A stretch of DNA of 8,107 nt. It comes from Vallitalea maricola. GTDB lineage: Bacteria > Bacillota > Clostridia > Lachnospirales > Vallitaleaceae. The DNA lies in assembly GCF_036985595.1 (NCBI RefSeq), contig NZ_BTPU01000113.1, positions 1-8,107 on the forward strand. The letters are read 5' to 3'. The notes below the pieces were generated by a model. That model had not been told where the DNA came from and did no database searches. It was given only the letters and a program-made list of their open reading frames with translations. Positions 6,560 through 8,107 of the stretch are shown here, piece after piece (the stretch's first letter is position 1; each line of letters begins with the position of its first letter). A program made the position numbers and the translations under genes.

Positions 6560-6973
6560 TTACTCGTTACTTATATTAACATTAGAAAAACGTATGTCAT
6601 ACTCAATATTAAGAGTAATATCCTTACTTTCTTCATCTTCTTTTGAAGCATCAATTTCTATATTACCAGCTTTATTATTTCCCTCAGCAACAATTTTCCA
6701 TTCTTGTGGAACTTTGATTGTCAAATTACTAAATAACGCTAACACCTTTATTGTTGTTCCATCTTCAATATCAATATCTGTCAAGTCAATATTAAGGCTA
6801 CCAAAAACAACTGCAGCATCTTCAATTTCTTGGTCTTGTTCGTATTTTATGTCTTCATTATTGAAAATAACAACTTTGCTGAAAGCATCTGTTATTTTTT
6901 GGATTTTCTTATAAGCATAATAAGCTCCTCCACCAATTGCAGCACCTAAGACAAGTAATCTTTTTTTCTTCAT
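6560..6973 (-). CDS. Small membrane-anchored protein with LiaF-like C-terminal domain
   Basis: Protein of 137 aa. A basic start (MKKKR) leads into one glycine-rich hydrophobic segment at about 6-20 (LLVLGAAIGGGAYYAY), which resembles the YtxH-type anchor, followed by a basic stretch, so membrane topology is unclear. The rest is a repetitive beta-strand pattern: AVVFGSLNIDLTDIDIEDG, IKVLALFSNLTIKVPQEWKIVAEG, NIEID and a last strand block IEYDIRFSNVNI. This matches the style of the LiaF/YvqF C-terminal domain (cell-wall-active antibiotic response family), in which LiaF is a negative regulator of the LiaRS system. It lacks the four membrane helices of full LiaF, so I do not call it LiaF. ATG 6973 is preceded by GGGGG at 6 nt. 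A separate promoter lies just upstream, and the coiled-coil gene is next upstream on the same strand. No partner kinase is visible. Confidence 0.75.
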   Translation of the reverse strand: MKKKRLLVLGAAIGGGAYYAYKKIQKITDAFSKVVIFNNEDIKYEQDQEIEDAAVVFGSLNIDLTDIDIEDGTTIKVLALFSNLTIKVPQEWKIVAEGNNKAGNIEIDASKEDEESKDITLNIEYDIRFSNVNISNE

Positions 6974-7006
6974 TTGTATCCCCCTTTTATTGTAAGTACT
7001 ATACTA

Positions 7007-7034
7007 ATTATATCACTTAAAAAATAATAGTAAA
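7007..7034 (-). promoter_or_regulatory. Extended -10 promoter of the LiaF-like gene
   Basis: On the minus strand: -35-like TTTACT (7034-7029), a 16-bp spacer ending in TGA, and a perfect -10 TATAAT (7012-7007), giving an extended -10. Transcription would start about 27 nt before the ATG at 6973. It lies in the 78 bp between the two right-end genes, so the smaller gene can be expressed alone. Confidence 0.6.
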
Positions 7035-7051
7035 GATTTTACATATGAAAT

Positions 7052-8008
7052 TTATGCTTGTTCAATTATTGTTTCAATTTGATTATTGATAGAACTTTTT
7101 CTATTATTAAGCTGATTACTCTCTGTTTCTAATCTTCTCAAAATGCTGTTAACTTCATATTTTGTGTCCTCAACTTTTTCTATAGCACTATTTATCTTTG
7201 ATTGAACAGCCCAATCCACAAAAAATCCATCAAAGAAATAATCTGCAAAGCCTAAGAAATCACCTAAATCCAACTCTGTATTAATGTAATCATCTACATC
7301 ACTAAGTTCTCTAGCAAAAGACCTTATCCACTTTTGCATATCAGAAATATAATCCTGTGCTTCTGACATGTTTTCTCTTTTTGCCATAGTAGATAATAAT
7401 CCTCCACCAAGCATATCCCAAGTTCCCCAATTCTTAGCTGACTGAAGAGCTTCTCGTGCATTATCAATACATGACATGGTGTTTTCACCAGCACTAATTG
7501 CTTCATCAATTTCTTTTAGCTGATTACTTATTTCTCTATCCTCTTCCATTAAACTCTCAATTTCATTCCATTTATCTGGCATATATGTAAGTATAAAATC
7601 CCTTTTTTGATTCAAGAGCATTTTATATTCTTCTTCTGCTTGACTAAGCTTGCTATATTTTATATTAAGTTTTTCTAGTGATGTTTTACAATCTTCTAAC
7701 TGAGTTAGTACACTATCACATTTTAACTTGGCAGTTATTGCCTCTTGTTTTTCTTTGTCCAGCTTTTCAGCTTTATCATTAATTATAGTATGTAAGAAAT
7801 TTGTAAAAGTAACTTTTGTAAGTTTTTCAACATCTTGTTCTTCTTTTCTGAGTTCTTCTTTTAATTGATGCCACTTATCAGTCAGCTTATTACAATCTTC
7901 TCCAGTTGATTTTATAAGCTTCTTATAGCGATTAGCCTCACTCATATTTTCTACACATTGTCTTAACTTATCATCTAATTCTTTTTTTCTTTCATTATCA
8001 TAATTCAT
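7052..8008 (-). CDS. Uncharacterised coiled-coil protein with central WGTWDMLGGG motif
   Basis: Protein of 318 aa with no signal peptide or clear membrane segment. Long charged helices, probably coiled coils, cover about 1-190 (rich in KEEL, EKLDKEKQEAITAKLK and similar) and about 270-315. Between them is a distinct core: SAKNWGTWDMLGGG (about 190-203), a polar helix ending in FARELSDV, then an aromatic acidic stretch DFLGFADYFFDGFFVDW (about 250-266) that could pack against a membrane or partner. I have a general memory that the EKLxKEKQEAxxAKLK and WGTWDxLGGG motifs recur in unnamed proteins of many bacteria, but I know no function and assign none. Start: ATG 8008 has GGGG 9 nt upstream, while the in-frame TTG at 8017 directly abuts that site. 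The next gene downstream is the LiaF-like protein. Confidence 0.8.
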   Translation of the reverse strand: MNYDNERKKELDDKLRQCVENMSEANRYKKLIKSTGEDCNKLTDKWHQLKEELRKEEQDVEKLTKVTFTNFLHTIINDKAEKLDKEKQEAITAKLKCDSVLTQLEDCKTSLEKLNIKYSKLSQAEEEYKMLLNQKRDFILTYMPDKWNEIESLMEEDREISNQLKEIDEAISAGENTMSCIDNAREALQSAKNWGTWDMLGGGLLSTMAKRENMSEAQDYISDMQKWIRSFARELSDVDDYINTELDLGDFLGFADYFFDGFFVDWAVQSKINSAIEKVEDTKYEVNSILRRLETESNQLNNRKSSINNQIETIIEQA

Positions 8009-8017
8009 TTTGTTCAA

Positions 8018-8023
8018 CCCCTT
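8018..8023 (-). promoter_or_regulatory. Shine-Dalgarno of the coiled-coil gene
   Basis: Reads AAGGGG on the minus strand, 9 nt before ATG 8008. It directly abuts the TTG at 8017, so it favours the ATG. The remaining 84 bp to the window end hold an isolated TTGACA (8097-8092, minus strand) but no -10 at proper spacing, so the promoter is not assigned. Confidence 0.6.
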
Positions 8024-8107
8024 ATTCTTTGTTTAATTATATTGTAAATCAATTATGTATTATTGTACACTCCACAAATTATATATTGATAGTGTCAACT
8101 TATTGTA

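Noticed and set aside
6594..6914. 106-residue plus-strand open frame opposite the LiaF-like gene
   Set aside because: It is a shadow of the minus-strand gene, with no ribosome site or protein-like motif. Similar antisense frames over the kinase, regulator, comEA and nadE were dismissed for the same reason.
7023..7041. Hairpin GTAAA-ATC-TTTAC followed by a T-rich run on the minus strand after the coiled-coil gene, considered as a terminator
   Set aside because: The stem has five pairs with one G-C, and it overlaps the -35 of the next gene's promoter. It may act weakly, but I cannot support it.
8039..8107. Three ATTGTA words and an isolated TTGACA upstream of the coiled-coil gene
   Set aside because: The repeats are short and unevenly spaced. 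TTGACA has TATAAT only 9 bp away and no -10 at 16-18 bp.

Overview
This window reads as chromosomal DNA from a low-GC (AT-rich), anaerobic, probably endospore-forming member of the Clostridia (Bacillota). The basis is strongly AT-biased codon use, strong GGAGG-type ribosome binding sites, a GerM-type (GerMN) lipoprotein, a WalR/PhoP-like OmpR regulator with a cognate kinase, ComEA, methylglyoxal synthase and a long two-domain glutamine-dependent NAD+ synthetase. The species cannot be named from sequence alone. I see no tRNA, rRNA, CRISPR array, insertion sequence or phage gene.

Layout. From about 4380 down to 14, five genes run on the minus strand in the order mgsA, comEA-like, OmpR-family response regulator, sensor histidine kinase, GerMN lipoprotein. 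A near-consensus sigma-A promoter (TTGAAT, 17 bp, TATAAT) lies in front of mgsA. The last four genes are tightly packed: the regulator's Shine-Dalgarno sequence overlaps the comEA stop, the kinase start lies inside the regulator gene, and the lipoprotein starts 34 bp after the kinase stop. The regulator and kinase form a complete two-component pair. The kinase has two membrane segments, an extracytoplasmic sensor domain, HAMP, HisKA and HATPase domains, but no visible cytoplasmic PAS domain. The lipoprotein, with two GerMN domains, is a plausible envelope partner of the kinase.

Divergent from mgsA, a plus-strand nadE (4573-6516) is driven by an extended -10 promoter. The roughly 290-bp divergent region also holds a 7-bp perfect inverted repeat that could be an operator. 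nadE ends at a bidirectional hairpin terminator (6525-6552) shared with the convergent minus-strand genes.

The right end (6560-8107) has two minus-strand genes of unassigned function. One is a 318-aa predicted coiled-coil protein with a distinctive central WGTWDMLGGG motif. The other, downstream, is a 137-aa protein with one N-terminal membrane segment and a LiaF-like C-terminal beta domain, and it has its own extended -10 promoter.

Several starts were moved from the longest possible reading frame to a better-supported codon using Shine-Dalgarno position: lipoprotein GTG 967, regulator ATG 3102, comEA ATG 3745, nadE ATG 4573, coiled-coil gene ATG 8008. Most of the window looks like ordinary core genome. 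The points most worth a second look are the gene combination in the left operon, the acidic 11-residue repeats in ComEA, the non-AUG starts of the kinase and lipoprotein genes, and the uncharacterised pair at the right end.
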